Shown here piece after piece: positions 52,018-60,776 of a DNA stretch of 64,000 nt. The stretch spans positions 248,001 through 312,000 of the forward strand of contig NZ_JARNTX010000005.1 of the NCBI RefSeq assembly GCF_029433095.1. The letters run 5' to 3'. The notes below the pieces were generated by a model that saw only the letters and a list, made by a program, of their open reading frames with translations, was not told the DNA's origin and did no database searches. The stretch comes from Hymenobacter sp. YC55 (GTDB lineage Bacteria; Bacteroidota; Bacteroidia; Cytophagales; Hymenobacteraceae). The position numbers and the translations under genes were made by a program. The number at the start of each line of letters is the position of its first letter. Positions within the stretch are counted from its first letter, which is position 1.

Positions 52018-54282
52018 TTAACGGTTAGTGAAAGCGCGTAGGCGCAACGAATTGGTAAGTACCGACACCGAGCTTAGCGCCATAGCGCCGGCCGCCAGCA
52101 TGGGCGAGAGCAGCCAGCCAAGCACCGGATACAGCAGCCCGGCCGCAATAGGAATGCCCAAGATGTTGTAGATAAAGGCAAAGAACAGGTTCTGCCGGAT
52201 AGTGCGGATGGTTTGGCGCGACAACTCAATAGCTGTCACCACTCCATTCAAGTCCGAGCGCATCAGCGTGATGCCCGCCGCTTCCATGGCCACATCGGTT
52301 CCCGAACCAACGGCCAACCCGATATCGGCTTGGGCCAGCGCGGGCGCGTCGTTTATACCGTCGCCGACCATGGCTACTATTCGGCCTTCCATTTGCAGCT
52401 CTTTCACCTTGCCGGCTTTATCGCCGGGCAGCACTTCCGCGAAGTAGCGCTTAATGCCGACTTGGCTGGCTACTTGGGCTGCCGTCTGCGGGTTGTCGCC
52501 GGTCATCATCACTACTTCTATACCTAGTGCTTGCAGCTTTCGGATGGCCGCGGCCGACGTTTCGCGCACGGAATCGGCCACGCCAATCAGGGCTACGGCT
52601 TCGCCGGCTACGGCCGCGTACAGCACCGTTTTGGCTTGATCAAGCAGTTGTTCGGCTTGGGTGACGAGTTCCGGTGAAAGCGCCACGCCTTCGTCGGCCA
52701 GCAGGCGGCGGTTGCCAATAAGTACCGCTTGCCCGGCTACCGTAGCAGCGGCTCCCTTGCCTTCCACCGCCCGAAAACCCGTAGCCGATACTTTCGCCGC
52801 ATGTTGCGCGTCGGCGTAGCGCACCACGGCTTCGGCCAACGGGTGCTCCGACTGCCGCTCTACGGCGGCTATGAGGTGCAACAGGTGCTTGGCATCTTGG
52901 CCAGGCGCTACGAAATCAGTCACGGCGGGCTGGCCGTTGGTGATGGTGCCGGTTTTGTCGAGCAGTACAGTGTTTACCTGGTAGGCCTTTTCCAGCGCCT
53001 CGGCATTGCGAATCAACACCCCGTGCTCGGCTCCCTTGCCCGTGCTAACCATGATGGCCGTGGGCGTGGCCAAGCCTAAAGCACAGGGGCAGGCAATGAT
53101 GAGCACCGCCACAAAGTTGACCAATGCCAGCGGTAAGCGAGTTGCCACCGTGGCCAAATCAAACCACAGCACAAAGGTCAGGATGGCAACGACTACCACC
53201 GTCGGCACGAAGATGGCACTGACTTTGTCGGCCAGGCGCTGGATGGGGGCACGGCTGCCTTGGGCATCTTCCACCAGCTTCACAATTCGCGAGAGCATGG
53301 TATCGGCGCCGACCTTGGTGACGCGGAAGCGGAACGAACCGGTCTTGTTGAGCGTGGCACCAAACACGGCGTCGCCCACCTTTTTTTCTACGGGTAGGCT
53401 CTCACCAGTGAGCATGGCTTCGTCGAGCGAGGAATGGCCTTCCAGGATTACCCCGTCGGTAGCTACTTTCTCGCCGGGACGCACCACCACGGTGTCGCCG
53501 AGCTGCACTTGCTCGATGGGCACATCCAGCTCCTGGCCGTTGGGGCGCACCACGCGCGCCGTTTTGACTTGCAAGCCCAACAGCGCTTTCATGGCAGCGG
53601 AGGTCTGCGTTTTGGCGCGCATTTCCATCACCTTACCAAGCAAAATTAGGGCAATGATGGTGGCGGTGGTGTCGTAATACACCTCGGGCATAATGCCGCG
53701 GCTTGTAAAGAAACCCGGAACTACTGTCGCGGCCAGGCTGTACAGAAACGCCGCGCCCGTGCCCACGGCCACCAGTGTATCCATGTTGGCGGCCCGGTGC
53801 TTGAAGCCGTTCCAGGCCGATACATAGAATTCGCGGCCGCTGTAGAGCAACACCGGCAGCGTCAGCACAAGCAGCGTGTAGTTCAGCCACTGCATGTTCA
53901 CGCGCTGCATCAGGGCAGGCCAAAGCATGAGCATACTCAGCGGCATGATGACAATGGCTAAGCCCAAGGCCACCCAAAAGCGGCGCTTTAGCTTCTGGTA
54001 GGCTACCGCCTTTTGCCGGTCGATTTCTGCGTTGCGCTCGGCAGCGCTGGTATCCGGGACCCGCTCGATAACGCCGTAACCAGCCTTCACCACGGCTTCT
54101 TTGAGGGTGGTAGGGGAGGCTTGGTCGGGCAGGTAGTGAACGGTAGCCTTTTCGGTCGCAAAATTCACCATGGCATTTTGCACGCCGGGTGTGCGGCTCA
54201 AGGACTTCTCCACGAAGGAAGCGCACGAGGCGCAGGTCATTCCTTCGATATCAAGCGTGGTGGTTTCAAGTTCGGGAGACAT
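52018..54282 (-). CDS. copA: Copper-exporting P1B-type ATPase
   Basis: Pumps Cu(I) from the cytoplasm to the periplasm. The 754-residue protein has one N-terminal heavy-metal-associated domain (GMTCASC, Cys17/Cys20), eight predicted membrane spans, the CPC metal motif (398-400), and the phosphorylation motif DKTGT with Asp442. The actuator motif TGES (292-295), the P1B-specific SEHPLAEA (His480-Pro481) and the hinge GDGINDAP (640-647) are all present. The transmembrane MxxxS-type residues of the Cu(I) class (SVSVLTNSLRL) are visible near the C-terminus. No key residue is missing. It leads the leftward operon with the cupredoxin gene and is divergent from the metal-binding and RND efflux genes. 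Confidence 0.96.
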   Translation of the reverse strand: MSPELETTTLDIEGMTCASCASFVEKSLSRTPGVQNAMVNFATEKATVHYLPDQASPTTLKEAVVKAGYGVIERVPDTSAAERNAEIDRQKAVAYQKLKRRFWVALGLAIVIMPLSMLMLWPALMQRVNMQWLNYTLLVLTLPVLLYSGREFYVSAWNGFKHRAANMDTLVAVGTGAAFLYSLAATVVPGFFTSRGIMPEVYYDTTATIIALILLGKVMEMRAKTQTSAAMKALLGLQVKTARVVRPNGQELDVPIEQVQLGDTVVVRPGEKVATDGVILEGHSSLDEAMLTGESLPVEKKVGDAVFGATLNKTGSFRFRVTKVGADTMLSRIVKLVEDAQGSRAPIQRLADKVSAIFVPTVVVVAILTFVLWFDLATVATRLPLALVNFVAVLIIACPCALGLATPTAIMVSTGKGAEHGVLIRNAEALEKAYQVNTVLLDKTGTITNGQPAVTDFVAPGQDAKHLLHLIAAVERQSEHPLAEAVVRYADAQHAAKVSATGFRAVEGKGAAATVAGQAVLIGNRRLLADEGVALSPELVTQAEQLLDQAKTVLYAAVAGEAVALIGVADSVRETSAAAIRKLQALGIEVVMMTGDNPQTAAQVASQVGIKRYFAEVLPGDKAGKVKELQMEGRIVAMVGDGINDAPALAQADIGLAVGSGTDVAMEAAGITLMRSDLNGVVTAIELSRQTIRTIRQNLFFAFIYNILGIPIAAGLLYPVLGWLLSPMLAAGAMALSSVSVLTNSLRLRAFTNR

Positions 54283-54651
54283 AACAAATCAGCTAGATGG
54301 AGGCGTAGGGCCGCTTCAAACAAGCACGTGCTACACCAAGTAACCCTGCAAAGGAACTGCTCACAGCTACTCTGCGCGGTATGTAATCTTGAACAATAGT
54401 TACACAATTTGTAGTGCCCCTAGCCCCGCCAAAACGTTTATATAATTGCGCTTTGCTTATGCATAATTCTGCTCAGCAGGGGGCGGATAAAGCAGATCGG
54501 TAAGGCCTGAAAACAGCTTCTAGCACTACTCAATTGTTGTTTTGAAGACAAGTAGTTCCAGGCTAGAAACTTGATGCGTTGTTCCGGGGTTAAGAGGCAG
54601 TGAAGCACTTTTATCGAAAGTGCTCTACTTTCGCAGTAGAATTTGCCTGTC
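54283..54651. other. Divergent control region of the copper island
   Basis: A 369-bp gap between copA and the small Cys/His-rich gene; no gene in it. It should hold both promoters. A rightward -7-like element at 54626 is listed separately. No copper-regulator gene or CueR-type spacer was recognised in the window. Confidence 0.5.
54626..54633 (+). promoter_or_regulatory. Promoter -7-like element TACTTTCG for the metal island
   Basis: One mismatch from TAnnTTTG, placed 19 bases upstream of the ATG at 54652, with TTTTATCG further upstream. A similar TACCTTCG precedes the 45-residue gene at 48298. Confidence 0.3.
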
Positions 54652-55128
54652 ATGTTTCGTAACCTGTTCCTATTCCGACGCTTGCTGGCGACGACCTTCT
54701 TGGTCGTCTTCGTCAACGTGTTTGTGGGGCAGTGCTGGTGTGCCGCCATGACTCCAGCCGCTACAGGCAAGGCATTGCTGGCTGACTGCCACATGAAGCC
54801 GGCCAAGCCGATGCCTGCCGGTTGCAAAATGCACGGTGGGGCTAAGGCTGGCCATGTGAAAGGCAAGACACACAATTCGCATAACTCTTCGGGCAAGCAC
54901 GACTGCTGCAAGGACAGGTCTGTTTCATTGCTGAAGTCGCTGACTACGCCGGCCGAAAAGCATGTAGCTGTGCCAGTGCCTGCTTTATTGCCAGCGGCAG
55001 TGGAATTTCAGTTTCGTCCTATGGCTGGCCCTTGGGACCGGACGGCCAGCGTCTTGTTGGTGCCCCCGCGGCAGTTAAAACCCAAAATCCCCGACATCCG
55101 CATCTTCATTCAGTCCCTGACTGTCTGA
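54652..55128 (+). CDS. Small exported Cys/His-rich protein (resembles HYC_CC_PP family)
   Basis: A 158-residue protein with ATG 54652 (the upstream TTG at 54643 is rejected) and a signal or anchor (LATTFLVVFVNVFVGQCWC). The central part is rich in His, Cys and Lys, including DCHMKPAKPMPAGCKMHGG, then SGKHDCCKDRS. The C-terminus has PPRQLKPKIPDIRIFIQSL. The CC and PP pattern resembles the Bacteroidota HYC_CC_PP family found near metal-efflux genes; this is from memory of the family pattern. A metal-binding or sensing role in the periplasm is likely. A strong terminator follows, so it can be transcribed apart from the downstream genes. Confidence 0.75.
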   Translation: MFRNLFLFRRLLATTFLVVFVNVFVGQCWCAAMTPAATGKALLADCHMKPAKPMPAGCKMHGGAKAGHVKGKTHNSHNSSGKHDCCKDRSVSLLKSLTTPAEKHVAVPVPALLPAAVEFQFRPMAGPWDRTASVLLVPPRQLKPKIPDIRIFIQSLTV

Positions 55129-55140
55129 TTGCTTCGACGC

Positions 55141-55194
55141 GCCAAGGCTCGCGCCGGCATGGCTTTGCTATGTCCGGGGCGGGCCTTGGCTTTT
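55141..55194 (+). terminator. Terminator after the Cys/His-rich gene
   Basis: GCCAAGGC (55141-55148) pairs with GCCTTGGC (55183-55190), followed by TTTTAT. The loop is long (about 34 bases) with its own partial pairing. Confidence 0.7.
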
Positions 55195-55392
55195 ATGCGT
55201 CCTCCTGGATGATCAGCCTCACTCCAGGCTCTGGTTTGCTTCAAGCATGAAGCCCTAGGGAGAGTGACTAACACCAAACTCTAGTGGCTTCATCTACCGT
55301 GTCTGTTGTCATGCGCGGTTCATCGAAGCATATCCTCCTAGAGTTACCCGCCTCTTCTGAAGAAGAGCTATAGGCCAATGGCTGCTATTTCT

Positions 55393-55448
55393 TTCTGGTT
55401 CAAGGCCAAGCCCTTTCCCTGAGGCTTCACGCCTCAAGTGAACCAGAA
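55393..55448 (+). promoter_or_regulatory. Nested inverted repeats in the leader of the metal-binding lipoprotein gene
   Basis: An outer 10-bp perfect pair (TTCTGGTTCA / TGAACCAGAA) encloses an inner 6-bp pair (TGAGGC / GCCTCA). The structure ends 51 bases before the next start codon. It could be an operator for a repressor or an mRNA leader structure. The remainder of 55195-55499 holds no gene. Confidence 0.45.
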
Positions 55449-55499
55449 CTAGGGGTGAGGATAGGCCCCCCGTTTCCCAATTTTTTCAAATCCTGTTTT

Positions 55500-56441
55500 A
55501 TGAACCGCATTTTCGTTCATGCGCTGGCTGTTGCCAGCCTGTTTGCTGCTAGCTGCTCGTCCGATACTTCCAGCAGCCCCACCAACACTGTAACCGACGC
55601 CACCGAGGCTGGTGCCGCTGCCTCCGCGGAGCATGCGGGCGCCCATACCTATGCATGCCCCATGCACCCCGAAGTGACTAGCACTAAGCCGGGGGAAAAG
55701 TGCCCGAAGTGCGGCATGGACCTAGTACACAACGACGCGGTTTCCAACGGTAAGTCGTATCAGATGAAGTACGAGGCCACCCCCACGCAGCCGGTGGCGG
55801 GCCAGCCCGTTACGCTGGCTTTCACGCCGCAAGAAGTAGGTAACGAGAAAGCGCCGGTGCCGCTGGCCGTGGTGCACGAAAAGAAAATCCACCTCATCAT
55901 CGTCAGCAAGGACCTCGCGCAGTTTCACCACGAGCACCCGGAGTTCTCCGCTGATGGCAATTACAAAGTGCCCTTCACCTTCAGCAAAGGCGGCGACTAC
56001 GTGCTGTTCCAGGACTACACCCCCGATGGTAGCAGCCACCAGCTTGGCCGCCAGCCCATCACGGTGCAGGGCCCCAAATACACGCCCGTAAAGTTCACCA
56101 AAGACCAGATGCAGTGGCAGAAGGACGGCTACCAAGCCACTCTGTCGTTTGATAAAGCGCTGAAAGTAGGCCAGCTGCTCGGCATGAAGATCAACATAAC
56201 CAAAGGCGGCCAGCCGGTTACCGACCTCGACAACTACCTCGGCGCCCTCGGCCACGTGGTGGTCATCAGCGAAGACACCGATAAGTACCTGCACGTGCAC
56301 CCCAACGACCAAGCCGACAAAGGCCCCAACATCGGCTTCAACACCAACTTCGAGGCGCCCGGCCTGTACCGCGTGTTCCTGCAGTTCAACCACGCCGGTC
56401 AGATTCACACCGCCGACTTCACCATCCACGTCACTGCCTAG
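55500..56441 (+). CDS. Lipoprotein with heavy-metal-binding domain
   Basis: A 313-residue lipoprotein: ATG 55500 gives a signal with lipidated Cys19 (ASLFAASCSS). Next comes an HMBD (PF19335-type) module with YACPMHPEVTSTKPGEKCPK and CGMDLV (about 55-85). The rest (about 95-313) is beta-rich, contains paired HxxH-like features (FHHEHPEFSADG, YLHVHPNDQ) and ends in FTIHVTA; it resembles the C-terminal domain of CusB/CopZ-associated proteins. The HMBD module is common in periplasmic partners of CusA and CopA systems. It probably delivers Cu(I) or Ag(I) to the pump. It lies 36 bases before the DUF305 gene. Confidence 0.88.
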   Translation: MNRIFVHALAVASLFAASCSSDTSSSPTNTVTDATEAGAAASAEHAGAHTYACPMHPEVTSTKPGEKCPKCGMDLVHNDAVSNGKSYQMKYEATPTQPVAGQPVTLAFTPQEVGNEKAPVPLAVVHEKKIHLIIVSKDLAQFHHEHPEFSADGNYKVPFTFSKGGDYVLFQDYTPDGSSHQLGRQPITVQGPKYTPVKFTKDQMQWQKDGYQATLSFDKALKVGQLLGMKINITKGGQPVTDLDNYLGALGHVVVISEDTDKYLHVHPNDQADKGPNIGFNTNFEAPGLYRVFLQFNHAGQIHTADFTIHVTA

Positions 56442-56477
56442 CGCCTTCGTCCTCACTTGCAACCTGAACTCGCACAT

Positions 56478-57299
56478 ATGAAACTCTCTGCTTTTTCCTT
56501 TGCCGCTCTTGCTGGTGCCCTGCTGCTCGGCAGCTGCAACAGCAACCAACCTGCTGAAACAGGTGCCACGGCGGCTACCGGAGCCACAACGACGGACACC
56601 GCTGCCAGCCACGGCGACATGGCAGGTATGGACCACTCCAGCATGAACCACGGGGCCAGCGCTACGGGCATGATGGCTCTGATGCACTCGATGATGGAGC
56701 AAATGAATGCCGAGAAGCCTGCTGGCAACATCGACCATGACTTCGCCCACATGATGATGGCCCACCATCAAGGGGCCGTGGATATGTCGGCGCTGGAACT
56801 TAAGGAAGGCAAGGACCCCACCTTGCGAGCTATGGCCGAGAAAATCAGTGCCGACCAGAAAAAGGAAATCCGTGACCTCGAAGCCATTGCCACCCGCCTC
56901 GACGGCGCGCCCACCAACTATAAGCCCGCTGACCCTACTGATCCATTCACCAGCGCCATGAAAAGCTCGATGGATGTCATGATGAAAGACATGGGTACGA
57001 GCAGCGGCAACGTCGACCAGGACTACGCCATGCTGATGGTGCCTCACCACCAGAGCGCCGTGGATATGGCCAAGGCGGAGCTGGCGCACGGCCGCGATAC
57101 CAAGCTGAAGGAAATGGCGCAACAGATGATAACCGCGCAGCAAAAGGAAATCCAGCAGTTCAAGGACTGGCAGGCCAAAAACGCCAGCAAGCCCAAGGCC
57201 GAAGCAGCAGTATACGAGTGTCCCATGGGCGACGGTGGCCAAAGTAACGCCCCTGGCCAGTGTCCGAAGTGCGGCATGAACCTAGAGAAAAAGGCGTAA
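56478..57299 (+). CDS. DUF305 lipoprotein with duplicated ferritin-like motif and C-terminal metal-binding motif
   Basis: A 273-residue lipoprotein (lipidated Cys20 in LALLLGSC-type signal GALLLGSC). A Met/His-rich linker (GDMAGMDHSSMNHG, about 49-65) is followed by two DUF305 halves, each with an HHQ motif: HMMMAHHQGAVDM (about 95) and LMVPHHQSAVDM (about 190). A C-terminal HMBD-like module (YECPMGDGG... then QCPKCGMNL) ends the protein. DUF305 proteins are four-helix ferritin-like and are associated with copper resistance. Fusion with an HMBD is not typical. It likely binds copper in the periplasm, next to the RND efflux genes. Confidence 0.88.
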   Translation: MKLSAFSFAALAGALLLGSCNSNQPAETGATAATGATTTDTAASHGDMAGMDHSSMNHGASATGMMALMHSMMEQMNAEKPAGNIDHDFAHMMMAHHQGAVDMSALELKEGKDPTLRAMAEKISADQKKEIRDLEAIATRLDGAPTNYKPADPTDPFTSAMKSSMDVMMKDMGTSSGNVDQDYAMLMVPHHQSAVDMAKAELAHGRDTKLKEMAQQMITAQQKEIQQFKDWQAKNASKPKAEAAVYECPMGDGGQSNAPGQCPKCGMNLEKKA

Positions 57300-57450
57300 G
57301 TGCCATGCATTTACTTTCATAGCCATTGTGAGGCTTGATGCGCTCCTAGCTTACTCTCTACCTGATGGGCCATTATGAAGCGTGCTGCCAATGCATGACA
57401 ATTCCTGAACACGCTCTTGCTGATAAAGAGCTACTTACTATTAGTCAACT

Positions 57451-58743
57451 GTGAGTTTTCATCGAAAACAAAACTGGTTAAGCCGTCTGGTACCCCTTCT
57501 CTTATGGAAAGGGGAACAGCTTTGGAGGGGTCCCGTGAGGTTCACGGTTCTGCTATTGCTCTTGGCTAGTCCAGCGCTGGCGCAGCGGGTGCCCGTGCAT
57601 CTAGACAGCGCCGAGCAGCAGGCGTTGCGGTTGCATCCGCGGCTGCGCCAGTCAACGCAGGAAATCGAGGAGCAGCGGGCGTTGAAGCGAGGTAGCTTTG
57701 CCCCGGCCAATCCCGATTTCTTGTGGTCGGCGCCTACGGGCGAGCGGTGGGCGCCCGGCGTGGTGCAAACCATCGATTTGCCGAATGTGTACCGCAACCA
57801 GGCGCGGGCCGCGCAGGCGGGCATTGTGCTGGCTGAGCGGGGGCTGGACGTAAATCGGGCTACCGTCCGCCGCGACGTACGCTTGGCTTACCTCGCGCTG
57901 CAATTTGCCGAAGCTCAAGTACGGCAGCTCACCTACCAAGACAGTTTGTTTCAGGCATTGCAGCAAGCCACCAACCGTCTGTACGCGGCCGGCGAGGTCA
58001 CGGCCTTGCAGCGGGTGAGTACCGAAGCGGAAGCCCGGCAAGTGCGTAATCAGCTCGAACAAGCCACAGTGGATCAGCGCTCGGCGCAACGGCGGCTTGG
58101 CTTACTACTTGGCCAGCCCAACGCCGACCTGGCGGTGGATACCGACCTGCGGCAAACCGGCCCCGAACTGGCCCGCACCGGAGCCGAGCTATTGGGAACT
58201 CTCTCCAACCAGGATAGTGCTGCAGTGGCGCTAAGCCCTACGTTAGCCTACTACAGCCAAAACGTGACGCTCAGCCAGTCCGGCATCAGTCTGGTGCGCG
58301 CCCGCCGGACGCCAGCTCTGACGGTGGGATACCAAAACCAGGCGTTTGAAAATTCGCCCTTCAAGTACCGCCTACAGTTTGGTGTGTCATTGCCAATCTG
58401 GTTTTGGACGTACCGCTCGCAATTGCAGGCCGCCACGGCCCGTAGCAAGGCGGCGCAGGCACAACTGCAAGTGCAGCGCCTTGAACTCGGCACTCAATAC
58501 CAGCAGGCCCTGGCCGATACGCGCAAGTTTGCTTCCTCGCTCAGCTACTACGAGCAAACCGGCCTGCCTCAATCTAGCGCCATCATCAGCCAGTCGCAGC
58601 GCCTGTTTCGGGCTGGCGAAATCAGCTATTTGGTGCTGATTCAGAGCCTGAACCAAGCGTTTACCATCCAGAATACCTACCTGACCACCATTCGGGACTA
58701 CCGTCAGGCCATTGTTGAACTTAACTACCTGCGCGGACAATAA
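57451..58743 (+). CDS. TolC-family outer-membrane efflux channel (CusC-like)
   Basis: A 430-residue protein with GTG start at 57451 and signal peptide (LLLLLASPALAQ, about 33-44). Two OEP repeats of mostly helical sequence follow: first half HLDSAEQQALRLHPRLRQ, with repeated AxxxxLERG-like coils; second half LTVGYQNQAFENSPFKYRL, GVSLPIWFW, and RLFRAGEISYLVLIQSLNQA, a TolC-family hallmark. Length is typical. It forms the outer channel for the pump encoded at 60777 with the adaptor at 59332. The stop codon overlaps the next start by one base, so translation of the following gene is coupled. Confidence 0.92.
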   Translation: MSFHRKQNWLSRLVPLLLWKGEQLWRGPVRFTVLLLLLASPALAQRVPVHLDSAEQQALRLHPRLRQSTQEIEEQRALKRGSFAPANPDFLWSAPTGERWAPGVVQTIDLPNVYRNQARAAQAGIVLAERGLDVNRATVRRDVRLAYLALQFAEAQVRQLTYQDSLFQALQQATNRLYAAGEVTALQRVSTEAEARQVRNQLEQATVDQRSAQRRLGLLLGQPNADLAVDTDLRQTGPELARTGAELLGTLSNQDSAAVALSPTLAYYSQNVTLSQSGISLVRARRTPALTVGYQNQAFENSPFKYRLQFGVSLPIWFWTYRSQLQAATARSKAAQAQLQVQRLELGTQYQQALADTRKFASSLSYYEQTGLPQSSAIISQSQRLFRAGEISYLVLIQSLNQAFTIQNTYLTTIRDYRQAIVELNYLRGQ

Positions 58744-59348
58744 TGAAGAATCTGCTTTTGCTGCTGCTCGCGTTGCTGCTGGCTACTGGCGCACGCGCCC
58801 ACGGCGGCGAAGACCACGGCGACGCCCAACCAAACGCCGGCCCGGTGGCTACCACATTTTCCGTAGCGGCACTGTCCGAAAAGTTCGAACTGCTGTTGCG
58901 CTACGAGCCCCTGGAAAAAGGTCAGGACGCCGATATGCGCCTGTTCGTGTCGGATTATGCTACCAACGCGCCTATTAAAGGCGCGAAAATAACTGTAACC
59001 TGCCCAGAAGCTACCGATCTGAAGTTTGCGGTTACGGAAAAGTCGGCGGGCTCCTATTTGGTGGAAGGCGCTTTTCCAGCTAATCAGAAATACAGCTTGG
59101 CCGTGCAAATCGTGGCCGGCGACCAAGCCGACTTGATGCTGCTTTCCGGCCTGGAAGTGGGCAAAAAGCTGCCCGCGGCGGCGCCCCTAGCGGCAACTCC
59201 TTCTCTGTTCTCGTCCTGGAAAAACGTGTTGCTGCTGCTTGGGGCCTTCGCCCTCGGCATTGTTTTGACGGCGTTGTTTCTGCGTCGGCGGCGCGTTGAG
59301 GCGCCCGTGTCCACCACTTCACCTGTTGTGTATGAAAACCAAGCATAA
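58743..59348 (+). CDS. His-rich membrane-anchored protein of the RND operon
   Basis: A 201-residue protein encoded between channel and adaptor. It has a signal (LLLLALLLATGARA), then a His/Asp-rich start of the mature region (HGGEDHGDAQP), a beta-rich domain (about 35-150) with KGAKITVTCPEATDLKFAV, a hydrophobic anchor (about 157-178, NVLLLLGAFALGIVLTALF) and a short basic C-terminus. The same HxGEDHG motif appears at the mature start of the adaptor (HDGEDHGATAQ), which hints at a shared metal relay. No family is recognised. It overlaps the TolC stop and the adaptor start by 1 and 17 bases. Confidence 0.8.
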   Translation: MKNLLLLLLALLLATGARAHGGEDHGDAQPNAGPVATTFSVAALSEKFELLLRYEPLEKGQDADMRLFVSDYATNAPIKGAKITVTCPEATDLKFAVTEKSAGSYLVEGAFPANQKYSLAVQIVAGDQADLMLLSGLEVGKKLPAAAPLAATPSLFSSWKNVLLLLGAFALGIVLTALFLRRRRVEAPVSTTSPVVYENQA

Positions 59349-60480
59349 GCTACTTGCCGCTATGGGTGCCCTGGCCTTGGGTATGGTCGTGCTACTGCCC
59401 CCACCCGCGCCCCTGTGGGCCCACGATGGTGAAGACCACGGCGCTACCGCCCAACCAAACGCCGGTGCCGCTATGACCGATGCCGTGCTGTTGCCAAAGG
59501 AAAGCCAGTTTTTGTTTGGTGTACGGACGGCCTTGGCCAACTACTCCACTACCTACAACCGCCTGACCTTGTACGGTACGGTATCGGCCGCCAACGGGGG
59601 AGAAGGCCGGGTGGTAGTGCCCCAAACCGGGCGCATCGTGCGCTTGGACGCGCGGGTAGGCCAGGCGGTGCGTGCCAGCCAGGTGCTAGCCGTTGTTGAT
59701 CAAACACTGGATGCCACGCAGCAAATCGGGTTGGCTACGGAGCGGGCCAATGCGCAAGCCGAGCTGCGGGCCGCTCAACAAGACTACGCCCGCCTGCAAA
59801 CCATAGCCGATATTGCCGCCCGCAAAGACGTAGTGGCGGCCGAATTGCGCCTGCGCCAGGCTCGGCAGAACGCCACTATTCTTAACGGGCAGGCCCGCAC
59901 CCGCCGCGTGAGCATTACGTCCCCCATCAGCGGCACTGTAGATGTGTTTACCCTCGCTGTGGGTCAGCAAGTCAACCAGGGCGACGAGCTATTTCGGGTG
60001 CTAAACCCCGGCAAGTTGCGCGTGGAAGCGCAGGTATTTGCCCAAGACCTGGAAAAGCTTCCGGCCAACGCCCAGTTCATGGTTGAAGGCCTGCAAGGCC
60101 AACAAGGCAGCGCCCCAGCGCGGCTGGTAGTATTTAGCAACACGGTTAACCCCGTCAACCAAGCGCGCCAACTGATTCTGGAACTCGATAACGCCGGCAG
60201 CAACCTGTTCCGGGCCGGGCAGGCCGTCAACGTGCAGGTAATGGGCGCTGGCAGTAGCGGCAAAAAAGAGCTGGTAGTGCCCACCTCGGCCCTCACCGAC
60301 CTCAACGGCAAGCCCGTGGTGTTTGTGCACAGCGCGCCTGAAACTTTCAAAATTCGCTACGTGCAACCGGGCTCAGCCAATGGCCAGCAAACCGTGCTGC
60401 TCGCCGGCGAAGTCAACGAAAACGACCGGGTGGTGAGCGTGGGTACTTACCAATTGAAGTCCATCTACCTAAATCAGTAA
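59332..60480 (+). CDS. RND efflux periplasmic adaptor (CusB/CzcB-like)
   Basis: A 382-residue membrane-fusion protein; ATG 59332 is chosen over the open upstream frame from 59296, giving a signal (LGMVVLLPPPAPLWAH) and His-rich mature start. The parts of the fold are a barrel-sandwich with RIVRLDARVGQAVRASQVLAVVD (about 100), a coiled-coil hairpin (about 125-190), the lipoyl return (ITSPISGTVDVFTLAVGQQV), and the beta-barrel and membrane-proximal domains. No Met-rich N-terminal metal motif of CusB is present, but the HDGEDHG segment could replace it. It overlaps the previous gene by 17 bases; the pump gene follows after a 296-bp repeat region. Confidence 0.92.
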   Translation: MKTKHKLLAAMGALALGMVVLLPPPAPLWAHDGEDHGATAQPNAGAAMTDAVLLPKESQFLFGVRTALANYSTTYNRLTLYGTVSAANGGEGRVVVPQTGRIVRLDARVGQAVRASQVLAVVDQTLDATQQIGLATERANAQAELRAAQQDYARLQTIADIAARKDVVAAELRLRQARQNATILNGQARTRRVSITSPISGTVDVFTLAVGQQVNQGDELFRVLNPGKLRVEAQVFAQDLEKLPANAQFMVEGLQGQQGSAPARLVVFSNTVNPVNQARQLILELDNAGSNLFRAGQAVNVQVMGAGSSGKKELVVPTSALTDLNGKPVVFVHSAPETFKIRYVQPGSANGQQTVLLAGEVNENDRVVSVGTYQLKSIYLNQ

Positions 60481-60498
60481 TGGCTGAGTTGTATGTCG

Positions 60499-60776
60499 CT
60501 ACGCGTGACGCGACACTTGGCTTCACCAATCTTCGGTTCGCGCCTCGTCGATGAATGATTGGCCTATAGCAGGTTCGGTGTCGAAGGATGTAGCGCGAAG
60601 CCTGAGCTTCGCGAATCGTGAAACAATAAATAACCGCGCCATAACAACCTCGTGCACCAATACGCGAAGCTCAGGCTGCGCGCTACAGCTAAATAATCAA
60701 CCTCAGCCACGACGAGATAGAATTGCTCGTCTCTACGCCCTGAGTATACATACCGAATACGAACAGCTCCAATACT
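60499..60776. repeat. Dispersed repeat region: family B copy 2 plus a 25-bp inverted pair
   Basis: GACGCGACACTTGGCTTC at 60507-60524 is identical to 13203-13220, and the next 38 bases align with substitutions. A second inverted pair, 60589-60613 and 60663-60687, matches 24 of 25 bases. Together they form a long structured spacer between adaptor and pump genes. A frame at 60551-60784 is a by-product and is not a gene. Confidence 0.8.

Noticed and set aside
55722..57242. 506-residue minus-strand frame opposite the metal-binding lipoprotein genes
   Set aside because: The plus strand carries lipoboxes and metal motifs; the antisense frame is a by-product of codon bias.
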